Shown here in pieces: positions 1 to 9,391 of a stretch of 64,000 nucleotides of DNA. The DNA comes from Amycolatopsis keratiniphila subsp. keratiniphila (GTDB lineage: Bacteria > Actinomycetota > Actinomycetes > Mycobacteriales > Pseudonocardiaceae). Position 1 is the first letter of the stretch. Each line of letters opens with the position of its first letter. A program made the translations under genes and the position numbers. The notes below the pieces were generated by a model, which worked only from the letters and a program-made list of their open reading frames with translations, made no database searches and was not told the origin of the DNA. Where the stretch lies: contig NZ_LQMT02000010.1 in assembly GCF_001620365.2 (NCBI RefSeq), forward strand, positions 221,657 through 285,656. Reading direction: 5' to 3'.

Positions 1-25
1 GGAACGGCCCGTTCATAGCATCGGG

Positions 26-1336
26 CTAGCTGCTGAGCAGGGCCTCGACGAACGCGCCCGGCTCGAACGGCGCCAGATCGTCCGGCCCCTCACCGAGGCC
101 GACCAGCTTCACCGGCACCCCGAGTTCCCGCTGCACCTGGAAGACGATGCCGCCCTTCGCGGTGCCGTCCAGTTTGGTCAGCACGATGCCGGTGACGTCG
201 ATGACCTCCGAGAACACGCGGGCCTGCATCAGCCCGTTCTGCCCGGTGGTGGCGTCGAGCACCAGCAACACCTCGTCGACCTTCGCCTGCTTCTCGACGA
301 CTCGCTTGACCTTGCCCAGCTCGTCCATCAGGCCGGTCTTGGTGTGCAGGCGGCCGGCGGTGTCGACCAGGACCGTGTCCACGCCCGCCTCGGTGCCGCG
401 TTTGACGGCGTCGAAGGCGACCGCCGCCGGGTCCGCGCCTTCCTTGCCGCGCACGACCTCGGCGCCCACACGCTCGGCCCACGTCTGGAGCTGGTCCGCC
501 GCGGCGGCGCGGAAGGTGTCGGCCGCGCCGAGCACCACGGTGCTGCCCTGCGCGACGAGCACGCGGGCGAGTTTGCCGGTGGTGGTGGTCTTGCCGGTGC
601 CGTTGACCCCGGCGACCAGCACGACGGCGGGCTGCTTCTTCCCGTCGACGGTGTGCGGCAGCGCGCGGACGGCCCGCACGGCGTCGGTCGAGAGTGCGGC
701 GGTCAGCACCTCCTGCAAGACCGCGCGTGCCTCCTCCGAGGTCCGCACGGCGCGGCGCTTCAGCTCGTCGCGAAGACGCTCGACGATCTCGGTGGTCGTC
801 GCGGCGCCCAGGTCCGCCATGAGCAGCGTGTCCTCGACGTCCTGCCAAGAGTCCTCATCGAGGTCGCCGGCACCCAGCAGGCCCAGCAGGCTCTGCCCGA
901 ACACCGAGCGGGACTTGCCCAGCCTGCCGCGCAGCCGCTCCAGGCGTCCGGCGGCCGGGGCGATCTCCTCGGCGGGCGCGGGTGCCGCATCCTCAGGAGC
1001 CTCGGTGGGTTCGGGAAGTTCGACGTCGCGCACCGTGCGCTGCGCGGAATCCCGCGGCACCGCCGCGTCGTCGCCGACGGCGGGCTGGCCGTCGGTCTCC
1101 GGGCGATCCTCGACCGGGTGTTCCGGTTCCTCGGTCTTCTCCTCGCCGCCGGGGGCGAGCGCGATCCCGCCTGTCGCGGTATAACCGCCGCCCTTCGGCT
1201 TCTCGACGACGTCGGCAGCCTTGGACTCGTCCAGGCTGATCCGGCGGCGGCGCGCGATGAGCAGCCCGGCCACCAGAACGGCGACCAGGACCACGACGGC
1301 AACGACAACGATCCAGAACCAGGGGGTACTCGACAC
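26..1336 (-). CDS. ftsY: Signal recognition particle receptor FtsY
   Basis: FtsY docks ribosome-nascent chain-SRP complexes at the membrane and hydrolyses GTP together with Ffh. The chosen start is the GTG at 1336, which gives 436 residues and has a GAGG-like ribosome site upstream; an in-frame ATG at 1435 would add 33 residues without family features. The N-terminus is one membrane segment (about residues 5-25) followed by RRRR, then an acidic A region rich in Glu and Pro, then the N and G domains. The G domain shows GVNGTGKTTTTGK (about 243-255), DTAGRLHT and TKLDGTAKGG. The membrane anchor is typical of actinobacterial FtsY; E. coli FtsY lacks it. An smc-ftsY neighbourhood is common in actinobacteria; here two genes lie between them. 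Confidence 0.97.
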   Translation of the reverse strand: MSSTPWFWIVVVAVVVLVAVLVAGLLIARRRRISLDESKAADVVEKPKGGGYTATGGIALAPGGEEKTEEPEHPVEDRPETDGQPAVGDDAAVPRDSAQRTVRDVELPEPTEAPEDAAPAPAEEIAPAAGRLERLRGRLGKSRSVFGQSLLGLLGAGDLDEDSWQDVEDTLLMADLGAATTTEIVERLRDELKRRAVRTSEEARAVLQEVLTAALSTDAVRAVRALPHTVDGKKQPAVVLVAGVNGTGKTTTTGKLARVLVAQGSTVVLGAADTFRAAAADQLQTWAERVGAEVVRGKEGADPAAVAFDAVKRGTEAGVDTVLVDTAGRLHTKTGLMDELGKVKRVVEKQAKVDEVLLVLDATTGQNGLMQARVFSEVIDVTGIVLTKLDGTAKGGIVFQVQRELGVPVKLVGLGEGPDDLAPFEPGAFVEALLSS

Positions 1337-1488
1337 GGCGCCATCCTCGCATCCGTACCCCGCCGCGCTCAGACGCCCCACGGGAAGCAAGCCGATCTTG
1401 TCAAGCACCCACTGGATAGGACTCATTTCGGACAAGAAGAAACGGTCGCGCTTGCGCGGTCTCCGGAACGAGGGCTAGACCACTTCGA

Positions 1489-2697
1489 ATGACGGTTCTC
1501 TCCGGCACTGGGGTCCGGATCATCGGGCTCATCTCCGGCACTTCGATCGACGGGATCGACGTGGCGGCAGCCGAACTGCGCGCCGACGGGGACACGGTGG
1601 TGCTCACCCCGTTCGGGCAGCTCGAAATCCCTTATCCCGAACCACTCCGCGAAGCCTTGCTCGCCGCCCTCCCGCCGAATCCCTGTGACGCCGAGCAGCT
1701 CACGAAACTCGACACCCTGGTGGGCCAGGCCTTCGCCGAGGCGGCCGCGCGTGGCGTCGAGGAGCTGGCGGGCGGCGAAGCGGACGTCGTCGCTTCGCTG
1801 GGCCAGACGGTGTTCCACTGGGTCGAAGACGGCACCGCGCGTGGCACGTTGCAACTGGGGAACCCGGCGTGGATCGCCGAACGCACCGGACTGCCGGTGG
1901 TGGCCGACCTCCGTGTCCGCGACGTCGCCGCCGGCGGGCACGGCGCCCCGCTCGCCAGCACGATGGACGCGTTGTGGCTACGGGAAATGGCCACGCTCGG
2001 CCCGGTCGCGGCACTGAACATCGGCGGGATCGCGAACATCACGGTCGTCCCCGCCGATGGTGCCGTCATGGCCTACGACACCGGCCCCGGCAACGCCCTC
2101 ATGGACATCGCCGCGCACCGCGCCACCGGCCGTCGTGCCGACATCGACGGCGCGCTCGCCCTTCGCGGCACTGTCCGGCCCGACCTGCTGGCGAAGCTCC
2201 TGCTAGACCCGTACTACGCGGCCACGCCACCGAAGTCGACCGGCAAAGAGCTCTTCCACGGCGCGTACCTCGACGCGGCGCTCGACGGGCTCCCACCGGT
2301 CGGCGCGGAAGATCTCGTGGCGACGCTGACCGAACTGACCGCGGTGACGATCGCCGCGGAATGCCGCCGCCACGGCATCGCCACGCTGATCGTCTCCGGC
2401 GGCGGCGCCGACAACCCGGCGCTGATGGCCGCCCTCACCAGGAACCTGCCGGGCACGGCGCTGAAGACCAGCGACGACCACGGGCTGCCGCGCGCGGGCA
2501 AAGAGGCATACCTGACCATTCTGCTCGGCTGGCTGACGTGGTCCGGCGTCCCGGGGAACCTCCCGTCGGCGACCGGCGCCCGCGGCCACCGGTTGCTCGG
2601 CAGCATCACCCCGGGCGCGGACCCCCTGCGGCTCCCCGCCCCGCATACCTCAACCGTGACCCGGCTACGGGTAGCGGCGAAGACCGGCGAGCGATAG
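1489..2697 (+). CDS. anmK: Anhydro-N-acetylmuramic acid kinase AnmK
   Basis: AnmK phosphorylates and opens 1,6-anhydro-MurNAc to MurNAc-6-phosphate during cell-wall recycling. The 402-residue length is usual for the family. The N-terminal ATPase-fold phosphate loop reads GLISGTSIDGIDVA (family form GxMSGTSxDGxD), and the centre has NIGGIANITV and YDTGPGNALMD, all family signatures; the ISGGGADN segment lies near the C-terminus. The gene is 9 nt upstream of a sodium/solute symporter on the same strand and very likely shares its transcript. No MurNAc-6-P etherase (murQ) lies beside it in this window. Confidence 0.95.
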   Translation: MTVLSGTGVRIIGLISGTSIDGIDVAAAELRADGDTVVLTPFGQLEIPYPEPLREALLAALPPNPCDAEQLTKLDTLVGQAFAEAAARGVEELAGGEADVVASLGQTVFHWVEDGTARGTLQLGNPAWIAERTGLPVVADLRVRDVAAGGHGAPLASTMDALWLREMATLGPVAALNIGGIANITVVPADGAVMAYDTGPGNALMDIAAHRATGRRADIDGALALRGTVRPDLLAKLLLDPYYAATPPKSTGKELFHGAYLDAALDGLPPVGAEDLVATLTELTAVTIAAECRRHGIATLIVSGGGADNPALMAALTRNLPGTALKTSDDHGLPRAGKEAYLTILLGWLTWSGVPGNLPSATGARGHRLLGSITPGADPLRLPAPHTSTVTRLRVAAKTGER

Positions 2698-2706
2698 GAG
2701 ATACGG

Positions 2707-4290
2707 ATGCGCGCACTTGACCTCGCGATCATCGGGCTTTTTCTGGTCGGCATGCCCTTGCTGGGTGTCTGGATCGGCGGCAAACAGAAATCCGGCTCCG
2801 ACTACTTCGTCGGTGAAGGCAAGATCTCCTGGTGGGTGGCCTGCCTTTCGGTCGTCTCCGCGGAGACGTCCACTCTCACCGTGCTCTCCGTGCCGACGGT
2901 GGCCTACATCGCCACCCCCGGCGACGGCGGGATGACCTACCTCGCACTCGCCATCGGCTACATCGCCGGCCGGATCGTGGTGTCGATGGTGCTGTTGCCG
3001 CGTTACGTGGCGGGCAACCTGGTCACCGCGTACGCCTTCCTCGGCAAGCGTTTCGGCAGCGGACTGCAGGGCACCGCGTCGGTGACCTTCCTGCTCACCC
3101 GCACGCTGGCCGACGGGATCCGGCTGTTCGCCACCGCGATCCCGATCAAGGTGGTGATGGCGGCCTACGGGCTGAACGTCTCGTACTGGACCATCGTGGT
3201 CGGACTCGGTATCGCGATGGTGCTCTACAGCTTCTTCGGCGGCGTCCGCGCGGTCGTCTGGGTCGACGCGATCCAGATGCTCTGGTACATCCTCGGCGCG
3301 GTCGTGGTGATCTGGGCGATCTCCGGCAGGCTGCCGGACGGCTGGTTCGGCAAGGCCGTCGACGCGAACAAGTTCCAGATCTTCGACTTCTCCTCGAACA
3401 TGCTCACCGGGCAGTACGCGTTCTTCACCGCGCTGATCGGCGGCGCGGTGCTCTCGATGGCCTCGCACGGCTCCGACCAGCTGATCGTGCAGCGCCTTCA
3501 GTCCACCAACGACCTGCGTGCCGCGCGGAAGGCGCTGGTCGCCAGCGGTTTCGTGGTGTTCCTGCAGTTCGCGCTGTTCCTGTTCATCGGTGTGCTGCTG
3601 TGGGCGCTCTACAACGGCCTCAACCCGACCAAGCCGAAGCCGGAAGGCCTCGGGCTGGCCAACAAGGACGAACTGTTCGCCAACTTCATCGTGAACGACC
3701 TGCCGAGCGGCCTGTCCGGGTTCGTCATCGCCGGGATCCTCGCCGCCGCACTGAGTTCGTCGCTCGGCGCGCTGGCGTCGTCGACGGTGACCGACGTCTA
3801 CGAACGGGTGATCGGCCGGGAACTCCCGGAAGCCGAACGGCTGAAGCACGGCCGGATCTGGACGATCGTCTGGGCGGGCGCGCTGATCCTGTGCGCGGGT
3901 TTCTTCGCCTCCTCCAACAAGACCTCGGCCGATCCGATCGTGGTGCAGGCGCTCGGCATCACCGGGTACACCTACGGCGCGCTGCTCGGCGCGTTCCTCC
4001 TCGGCCTGCTGTTCAAGCGGGCGAGGCAGGCGGACGCGATCGTGGCGTTCGTGTCGACGGTGATCGTGATGGCGTTCATCATCCTGGGCGTCAAGTTCAA
4101 CAAACCGGACGGCAGCCTGATCGGCGTCGACTTCAGCAAGTCGTCCGGGAACACGGTGGCGCTGGCGTGGCCGTGGTACACGCTGTGCGGTGTGGTGATC
4201 ACGCTCGTGGTGGGCGGGCTGCTTTCGCTGCGGCACGGGAGTGTGGACCCGCTGGCGGAGCCGGACGTGAAGGAGTCCACTCCGGCCTAG
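2707..4290 (+). CDS. Sodium:solute symporter (SSS family)
   Basis: This is a 527-residue integral membrane protein with about 13 hydrophobic segments and the features of the SSS/SSF family, including the N-terminal region around GKISWWVACLSVVSAETST and a long run of transmembrane helices to residue about 505. The start has AGGAG at good spacing. It follows anmK by 9 nt, so it may import a cell-wall sugar such as MurNAc or anhydro-MurNAc, but this is inferred from position only. SSS members also carry sialic acid, glucose, proline or acetate, and the substrate cannot be read from the sequence. It ends just before a strong hairpin that separates it from convergent smc. Confidence 0.88.
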   Translation: MRALDLAIIGLFLVGMPLLGVWIGGKQKSGSDYFVGEGKISWWVACLSVVSAETSTLTVLSVPTVAYIATPGDGGMTYLALAIGYIAGRIVVSMVLLPRYVAGNLVTAYAFLGKRFGSGLQGTASVTFLLTRTLADGIRLFATAIPIKVVMAAYGLNVSYWTIVVGLGIAMVLYSFFGGVRAVVWVDAIQMLWYILGAVVVIWAISGRLPDGWFGKAVDANKFQIFDFSSNMLTGQYAFFTALIGGAVLSMASHGSDQLIVQRLQSTNDLRAARKALVASGFVVFLQFALFLFIGVLLWALYNGLNPTKPKPEGLGLANKDELFANFIVNDLPSGLSGFVIAGILAAALSSSLGALASSTVTDVYERVIGRELPEAERLKHGRIWTIVWAGALILCAGFFASSNKTSADPIVVQALGITGYTYGALLGAFLLGLLFKRARQADAIVAFVSTVIVMAFIILGVKFNKPDGSLIGVDFSKSSGNTVALAWPWYTLCGVVITLVVGGLLSLRHGSVDPLAEPDVKESTPA

Positions 4291-4303
4291 CCCCCTCCCG
4301 TAA

Positions 4304-4360
4304 ATGTCATGAAAGGGTCGTTCAGGACATTTTTTGTCCTGAACGACCCTTTCATGACAT
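4304..4360. repeat. Intergenic hairpin, family A (terminator-like)
   Basis: Two perfect 26-nt inverted arms (4304-4329 and 4335-4360) flank a five-T loop. It lies between the convergent symporter and smc genes, so it could terminate both transcripts. The core GAAAGGGTCGTTCA recurs at 9320-9374, so it is also a dispersed repeat and not only a local terminator. Confidence 0.9.
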
Positions 4361-4366
4361 CGGGGA

Positions 4367-7300
4367 TCAGGCGGTGACCGGGTCCTCTTCGGAGGTCCGC
4401 AACCGCTGCGAGATCACCTTCGTGATGCCGTCGCCCTGCATCGAAACGCCGTACAGCGCGTCGGCGATCTCCATGGTCGGCTTCTGGTGGGTGATGATGA
4501 TCAGCTGCGACGAGTCCCGCAGCTGCTCCAGCAGCCCGATCAGCCGTCGCATGTTGGTGTCGTCGAGCGCGGCCTCGACCTCGTCCATGACGTAGAAGGG
4601 CGAAGGCCGGGCGCGGAAGATCGCCACCAGCATGCCGACGGCGACAAGCGACTTCTCGCCACCGGACAGCAGCGAGAGCCGCTTGACCTTCTTGCCCGGC
4701 GGGCGCGCTTCGACGTCGACGCCGGTGGCGAGCAGGTCGTTGGGCTGGGTGAGCACCATGCGCCCCTCGCCACCCGGGAACAGCACACCGAACACGGTCT
4801 CGAACTCGCGCGCGACGTCCTCGTACGCCGACGCGAAGACCTCGAGGATCTTCTCGTCGACCTGCTTGATGACGGCTTCGAGGTCCTTGCGGGTGTCCTT
4901 GAGGTCTTCGAGCTGGGTCGAGAGGAACTTGTAGCGCTCCTCCAGCGCCGCGAACTCCTCCAGCGCCAACGGGTTGACCTTGCCCAGCAGGCTCAGGTCC
5001 TTCTCCGCGCGCTTCGCCCGGCGAGCCTGGGTGTCGCGGTCGAACGGCATGGGCGGCGGCGGGGTGACGTCCTCGCCGCGTTCCTTGGCCGCCTCGTACT
5101 CGGCCATCTCCCCCGCGCTCGGCGGCACGGGGACGTCCGGGCCGTACTCGGAGACGAGATCCTCGAGGCCGATGCCGAAGTCTTCGGCGATCTTGGTTTC
5201 GAGCTGTTCGAGCCGCAGCCGCTGCTCGGCGCGCAGCACCTCGTCGCGGTGGACGGCGTCGGTGAGCTTCTCCAGTTCACCGGTCAGCTCACGGACCTTG
5301 CTGCGGACCTGCGTCAGCGCGGTCTCCCGCGACTGCCGCTGCGCCTGCGCCTCGTCCCGCTCGTGCGCGGCGCGCTGCACGGAGACCTCGATGCGCTCCA
5401 ACGCGATCTCGCCGCCGTTGACCACCGCGTTGGCGATCTCGGCGCCGCGTTTCCGCGCGGCCCTGGACTTTTCGGCCCGTTCGCGGGCCTGGCGCTCGGC
5501 GTGCGCGGCCCGGCGGAGCGATTCGGCCTTGCCCTGGATGCTCCGCGCCCGCTCCTCGGCGGTGCGCAGCGCGAGCCGGGACTCCATCTCCTCCTGGCGG
5601 ACCGTGCCGAGGTCTTCGGCGGCCTGGTCTCGCTCGGCGGTGTCCGGATCCTCGTCGACTTCCTGCTCGGCGACGGCGGCCAGCCGCTCTTCGAGTTCGG
5701 CGAGCTGCTGCAGCGCCTGCTCGCGGCTCTGCTCGACCTTGGCACGCTGGTTGCTCAGGCGGTCCATTTCGGCCTGTGCGGCACGCGCGGCCTGCTGCAG
5801 CCTGTTCAGCCGCTCGGACGAGCGGGCCTTGCGGACCTTCGCGTCCCCGAGCGCGTCCTTGGCCCTGCTGACCTCTTCGCGCCGGGCGGCCTGGCCGGCG
5901 CGGGCACCTTCGAGCTCCGCGGCGGTGCGTTCCAGCGCGCGCTCGGCGGCGTTCAGCCGGTCACCCGCCTCGTCGACCGCGGCCTGCACCTCGATGACGC
6001 TTTCGCTGCGCGCGGAACCACCGACCGCCCAGCGCGCACCGAAGACATCGCCCTCGGGCGTGACCGTACTGACCTCGGGGTACACCTCGACGAGACGGCG
6101 CGCGGACTCCAGACCGTCCACAATGGCCACCCGGTCGAGCGCGTGCTCGACCGCGGAGCGCAGCGCGGGCGGCGCCGTGACCACTTCACGCGCCCAGCGC
6201 GCGCCCTCGGGCAACGACGGCCAGGCGCTGGTGTCCACAGTGGATTCCAGCCCGCCGAGCAGAATGCCGGCGCGGCCGGAATCGTTGTCCTTCAAGAACT
6301 TCAGTGCGGCGAGCGCGTCGGCGCCGCCGTTGACCGCGACCGCGTCGGCGACCGGGCCGAGCGCCGCGGCCAGCGCGACCTCGTGTCCGGCCTCGACGGT
6401 CAGCAGCGCGGCCACCGAACCGAGAAGACCCGGCAGCTCGTGCTGCGCGCCGAGCAGCGCGCCCGCGCCGTCCTTGCGCCGCAAGCCCATCGACAGCGCC
6501 TCGACGCGCGCCTTCTCCGACGCGATCTCGCGCTCGGCGGCCCGCTCGGCCTTGACCAGCTCCTCGACCCTGGCCTTGGCGGCGTTGTTGGCCTCCACCG
6601 CGCGGTCGTGGTGGGCCTGGAGGTCGAGGTCGTCGGACTCCTCGACACCACCTTCGGCCTTGGCCTCTTCGAGCTCTTCGACGGCGATCTCCGCGCGCTC
6701 GGCGGCCTCTTCGAGCGACACCGTGAGCCGGTCGATCTCGTCGGAGGTCGCGCCGTTCTTGCTGCGCAGCGCCTCGACCTGCCCGGTGAGCTTCGCGAGC
6801 CCTTCCCGGCGGTCGGCGATCGCGCGGACGGCGGCCATATGCGCGCGCTCGGCCGCCTGGACGAGGTGTTCGAGCTGCTCGCGCCGCTGAACGGTCTCCG
6901 AAAGCACCATCCGGGCTTCGGCGACGGCCTCGTTGAGCTCCTGCTCCCGCTCGGCGACCTGCTCGGCCTCGGCCAGCAGCTCGTCGGGGTCGCGGCCGGT
7001 GCTCGCCTGCTGCACGTCGGACGACAGATGCCGCTGACGCTCCAGCGCGAGCCGCACCGTGCCGCGCAGCCGCTCCGTCAACGCGGACAGCTTGTACCAA
7101 GTCTCCTGAGCCGCGGCCAGCTTCGGCGCGTCCTCGGCGAGCGACGCTTCGAGCTCGGCCTCCTCGGCGGCGACGATCTCCAGCGCCTGCTCGACCTCGG
7201 CGCGACGCTGGCGGGCGACGCGCTCGTCGGCCTCTTCCTTGGCGATGCCCGCGCGCTGGGTGACGAGGTCGTGGGCGAACAGCCGCAGCCGGGCGTCACG

Positions 7301-7966
7301 CAGTTCGGACTGCACCCACTGCGCCTTGCGGGCGATCTCGGCCTGCTTGCCCAGCGGTTTGAGCTGGCGGCGGAGCTCGGTGGTGAGGTCGCCGAGGCGG
7401 TCGAGGTTGCCCTGCATGTTCGCGAGCTTGCGCAGGGTCTGTTCCTTGCGCTTGCGGTGCTTGAGGACACCGGCCGCCTCTTCGATGAAGGCGCGGCGCT
7501 CCTCGGGCTTGGATTCGAGGATCGCCGAAAGCTGCCCCTGCCCGACGATGACGTGCATCTCACGGCCGATACCGGAGTCCGACAGAAGTTCCTGCACGTC
7601 CATCAGGCGGCAGCGGTCGCCGTTGATCTCGTATTCGCTCGCGCCGTCACGGAACATCCGGCGGGTGATGGAGACTTCGGAGTACTCGATGGGCAGCGCG
7701 CCGTCGGCGTTGTCGATGGTCAGGGTGACCTCGGCGCGCCCGAGCGGGGCACGGCCGGCGGTCCCGGCGAAGATGACGTCCTCCATCTTGCCGCCGCGAA
7801 GGTCCTTCGCGCCCTGGGTGCCCATGACCCAGCGGAGCGCGTCGAGGACGTTCGACTTGCCGGACCCGTTCGGTCCGACCACGCAGGTGATGCCCGGCTC
7901 GAAACGCAACGTCGTCGCCGAGGCGAAGGACTTGAAGCCCTTGAGCGTCAGGCTCTTCAGGTGCAC
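4367..7966 (-). CDS. smc: Chromosome segregation protein SMC
   Basis: SMC is the condensin ATPase that organises and separates chromosomes with ScpA and ScpB. The 1199 residues are a normal length. The N-terminal Walker A is GPNGSGKSN (about 31-39). Two long coiled coils rich in Glu, Arg and Ala surround a globular hinge at about 500-660. The C-terminal head holds the signature LSGGEKSL and Walker B YVMDEVEAALDD. The next gene upstream is acylphosphatase in the same direction, 88 nt away. The opposite strand is also open for long stretches, as expected from GC-rich codon use. Confidence 0.98.
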   Translation of the reverse strand: MHLKSLTLKGFKSFASATTLRFEPGITCVVGPNGSGKSNVLDALRWVMGTQGAKDLRGGKMEDVIFAGTAGRAPLGRAEVTLTIDNADGALPIEYSEVSITRRMFRDGASEYEINGDRCRLMDVQELLSDSGIGREMHVIVGQGQLSAILESKPEERRAFIEEAAGVLKHRKRKEQTLRKLANMQGNLDRLGDLTTELRRQLKPLGKQAEIARKAQWVQSELRDARLRLFAHDLVTQRAGIAKEEADERVARQRRAEVEQALEIVAAEEAELEASLAEDAPKLAAAQETWYKLSALTERLRGTVRLALERQRHLSSDVQQASTGRDPDELLAEAEQVAEREQELNEAVAEARMVLSETVQRREQLEHLVQAAERAHMAAVRAIADRREGLAKLTGQVEALRSKNGATSDEIDRLTVSLEEAAERAEIAVEELEEAKAEGGVEESDDLDLQAHHDRAVEANNAAKARVEELVKAERAAEREIASEKARVEALSMGLRRKDGAGALLGAQHELPGLLGSVAALLTVEAGHEVALAAALGPVADAVAVNGGADALAALKFLKDNDSGRAGILLGGLESTVDTSAWPSLPEGARWAREVVTAPPALRSAVEHALDRVAIVDGLESARRLVEVYPEVSTVTPEGDVFGARWAVGGSARSESVIEVQAAVDEAGDRLNAAERALERTAAELEGARAGQAARREEVSRAKDALGDAKVRKARSSERLNRLQQAARAAQAEMDRLSNQRAKVEQSREQALQQLAELEERLAAVAEQEVDEDPDTAERDQAAEDLGTVRQEEMESRLALRTAEERARSIQGKAESLRRAAHAERQARERAEKSRAARKRGAEIANAVVNGGEIALERIEVSVQRAAHERDEAQAQRQSRETALTQVRSKVRELTGELEKLTDAVHRDEVLRAEQRLRLEQLETKIAEDFGIGLEDLVSEYGPDVPVPPSAGEMAEYEAAKERGEDVTPPPPMPFDRDTQARRAKRAEKDLSLLGKVNPLALEEFAALEERYKFLSTQLEDLKDTRKDLEAVIKQVDEKILEVFASAYEDVAREFETVFGVLFPGGEGRMVLTQPNDLLATGVDVEARPPGKKVKRLSLLSGGEKSLVAVGMLVAIFRARPSPFYVMDEVEAALDDTNMRRLIGLLEQLRDSSQLIIITHQKPTMEIADALYGVSMQGDGITKVISQRLRTSEEDPVTA

Positions 7967-8054
7967 GTCGTGCTGACCCCTCTGGCTGCGGGAACCGGTC
8001 GTTCAATCGGCCCAGGCTACCTGTGTGCTCACGGTGATCGTGGGACGCGGGGCC

Positions 8055-8342
8055 TCAGCGCTCCACGAACCCGCGGAGCCCGCCCTTCGCGGGCGACCAG
8101 CGTTCGACGACGTGGTCCACACTTCCGGGTGATTCCCCGGAGCGCAAAGCCGCCAAAAGCCGCTCACAGTGTTCACGATCACCCTCCGCCACCACCTCGA
8201 CACGTCCGTCGGCCAGATTGCCCGCGCTGCCGACCAACCCCAGCTCAAGTGCCCTGCTGCGGGTCCACCAGCGGAAACCGACACCCTGCACCCGCCCGTG
8301 CACCCACGCGGTCAGCCTGATGTGCGTTACTTCTTCACTCAC
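8055..8342 (-). CDS. acyP: Acylphosphatase
   Basis: This is a 95-residue enzyme that hydrolyses acyl phosphates. The start is the GTG at 8342; the reading frame extends further upstream but that part has no family similarity. The conserved phosphate-binding stretch reads [11 protein letters not shown] with the catalytic Arg, and the later [14 protein letters not shown] contains the family Asn. The pairing acyP-smc on one strand is common in actinobacteria. It faces the divergent gene at 8510. Confidence 0.93.
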   Translation of the reverse strand: MSEEVTHIRLTAWVHGRVQGVGFRWWTRSRALELGLVGSAGNLADGRVEVVAEGDREHCERLLAALRSGESPGSVDHVVERWSPAKGGLRGFVER

Positions 8343-8509
8343 GACCCCTATCGTGCACCATGTGGATGAACGCGGAGGGTGAACACGACGTTCGCTGTAG
8401 TTCGCAGACGGTGAAGCGGCGGTGATAATCTCCGCGCCGGGTCCCCACTTCGGGCTACCTCGCCCGGGTAGCCGAACTCCCCGAAGCCCCCCATCCGAGG
8501 AGCCAGCAC

Positions 8510-9145
8510 ATGCCCCGTCCCGACGGGTCTGATTCGAGCGCACGCGTGTCCGTGGCACCGCCGCGCGGCGCCACCGGCAAGCTCAACCGCGCAGGCTACG
8601 CCGTACTCGGCGTCAGCGGCCTCGTGGTGGCCACGGCCTTCGCCGCGATCGCCGAACTCGCGGGTCCCGGCGTTTCCGCCACCGCGGGCGGTACCGGCAT
8701 CCCCGGCGGCGGACAGGGTGTCGCCCCCGCCGGCGTCCAGCTGGTGCCGGGCAACGCCGTCCCCGGCGGCCCGATGACCGTCAGCGGTTCACCGACCCCC
8801 GGCGCGCCGTCCAGCTCGACGGCGCCGCCGACCACGGTGACGTCGGTCGGCCCGGACGGGAAGGAGACGACGAGCGTCGTCGCCCCGCCTCCGCCGCCTG
8901 TGACGCCCCCTGGCGGCGGACCGGGCCCGAACCCGAATCCTTCGCCGACGAAACTGCCGCCCACCTCGACGAAGTCCACCCCGCCCACAACGCCGCCGAG
9001 CACTCCGCCGGAGACCTCGACGGGGAGCCCGACGACCACGACCACCACGGGTGGCGGCTCCAGCACCAGCGGCGCCCCCAGCGAGTCGACTCCGGGCCGG
9101 TCCAGCACCTCCGGCACCGACACTTCGACGAGCAGCGCCCAGTAA
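8510..9145 (+). CDS. Ser/Thr/Pro-rich membrane-anchored protein, unknown function
   Basis: I do not recognise a family. The 211 residues consist of a short polar N-terminus, one hydrophobic segment (about residues 28-48), then a low-complexity tail of Gly, Pro, Ser and Thr with repeated TTTT and STSG tracts. This looks like a surface-exposed, possibly glycosylated stalk held by a single membrane anchor. A GAGGAG ribosome site 7 nt before the ATG supports the start. It is followed by three different intergenic hairpins. Confidence 0.75.
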   Translation: MPRPDGSDSSARVSVAPPRGATGKLNRAGYAVLGVSGLVVATAFAAIAELAGPGVSATAGGTGIPGGGQGVAPAGVQLVPGNAVPGGPMTVSGSPTPGAPSSSTAPPTTVTSVGPDGKETTSVVAPPPPPVTPPGGGPGPNPNPSPTKLPPTSTKSTPPTTPPSTPPETSTGSPTTTTTTGGGSSTSGAPSESTPGRSSTSGTDTSTSSAQ

Positions 9146-9157
9146 GACTTTCGGTCC

Positions 9158-9204
9158 GTGAAGGCCTCCTTGCCTACCTTGAGGGTAGGGAAGGAGGCCC
9201 TCAC
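9158..9204. repeat. Intergenic hairpin, family B
   Basis: Two 21-nt arms start with GTGAAGGCC and end with GGCCCTCAC, with two mismatches, around a TTGAG loop. Related elements are at 22527-22573, 26861-26921 and 49526-49572. It lies 12 nt after the stop of the Ser/Thr-rich gene and is the first of three consecutive hairpins. Confidence 0.85.
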
Positions 9205-9247
9205 TACTTCACGGCGTGGCGCTGGAGCGGCAGGCTCACGGCAAGGA

Positions 9248-9300
9248 GTTGCGAAAGCCACTTTCGCAACGTTGAAGGTTGCGAAAGTGGCTTTCGCAAC
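9248..9300. repeat. Intergenic hairpin, family C
   Basis: Two perfect 23-nt arms (9248-9270, 9278-9300) begin GTTGCGAAAG and end CTTTCGCAAC around a 7-nt loop. Near-identical elements occur at 20301-20353 and, in variant form, at 25877-25929. Confidence 0.88.
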
Positions 9301-9319
9301 GCGCCCCTCCCCAAGCGGA

Positions 9320-9374
9320 TGTCATGAAAGGGTCGTTCAGGACGAAAAACGTCAGGAACGACCCTTTCATGACA
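9320..9374. repeat. Intergenic hairpin, family A (second copy)
   Basis: Nineteen-nt perfect arms (9320-9338 and 9356-9374) carry the same GAAAGGGTCGTTC core as 4304-4360, with a longer central loop. It lies just past the end of kdpE and could terminate the kdp transcript. Confidence 0.88.
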
Positions 9375-9391
9375 CTCGGGACCGAACGGCA

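Noticed and set aside
1336..1435. Longer FtsY with an extra 33 N-terminal residues
   Set aside because: The extension lacks family similarity and separates the membrane anchor from the start; the GTG at 1336 has a ribosome site.
4487..8320. Very long open frame on the strand opposite smc (and similar ones opposite the SARP, coxL and NRPS genes)
   Set aside because: Translations are low-complexity Arg/Gly/Ala-rich or mirror the real gene, with no domains; they follow from GC-rich third positions.
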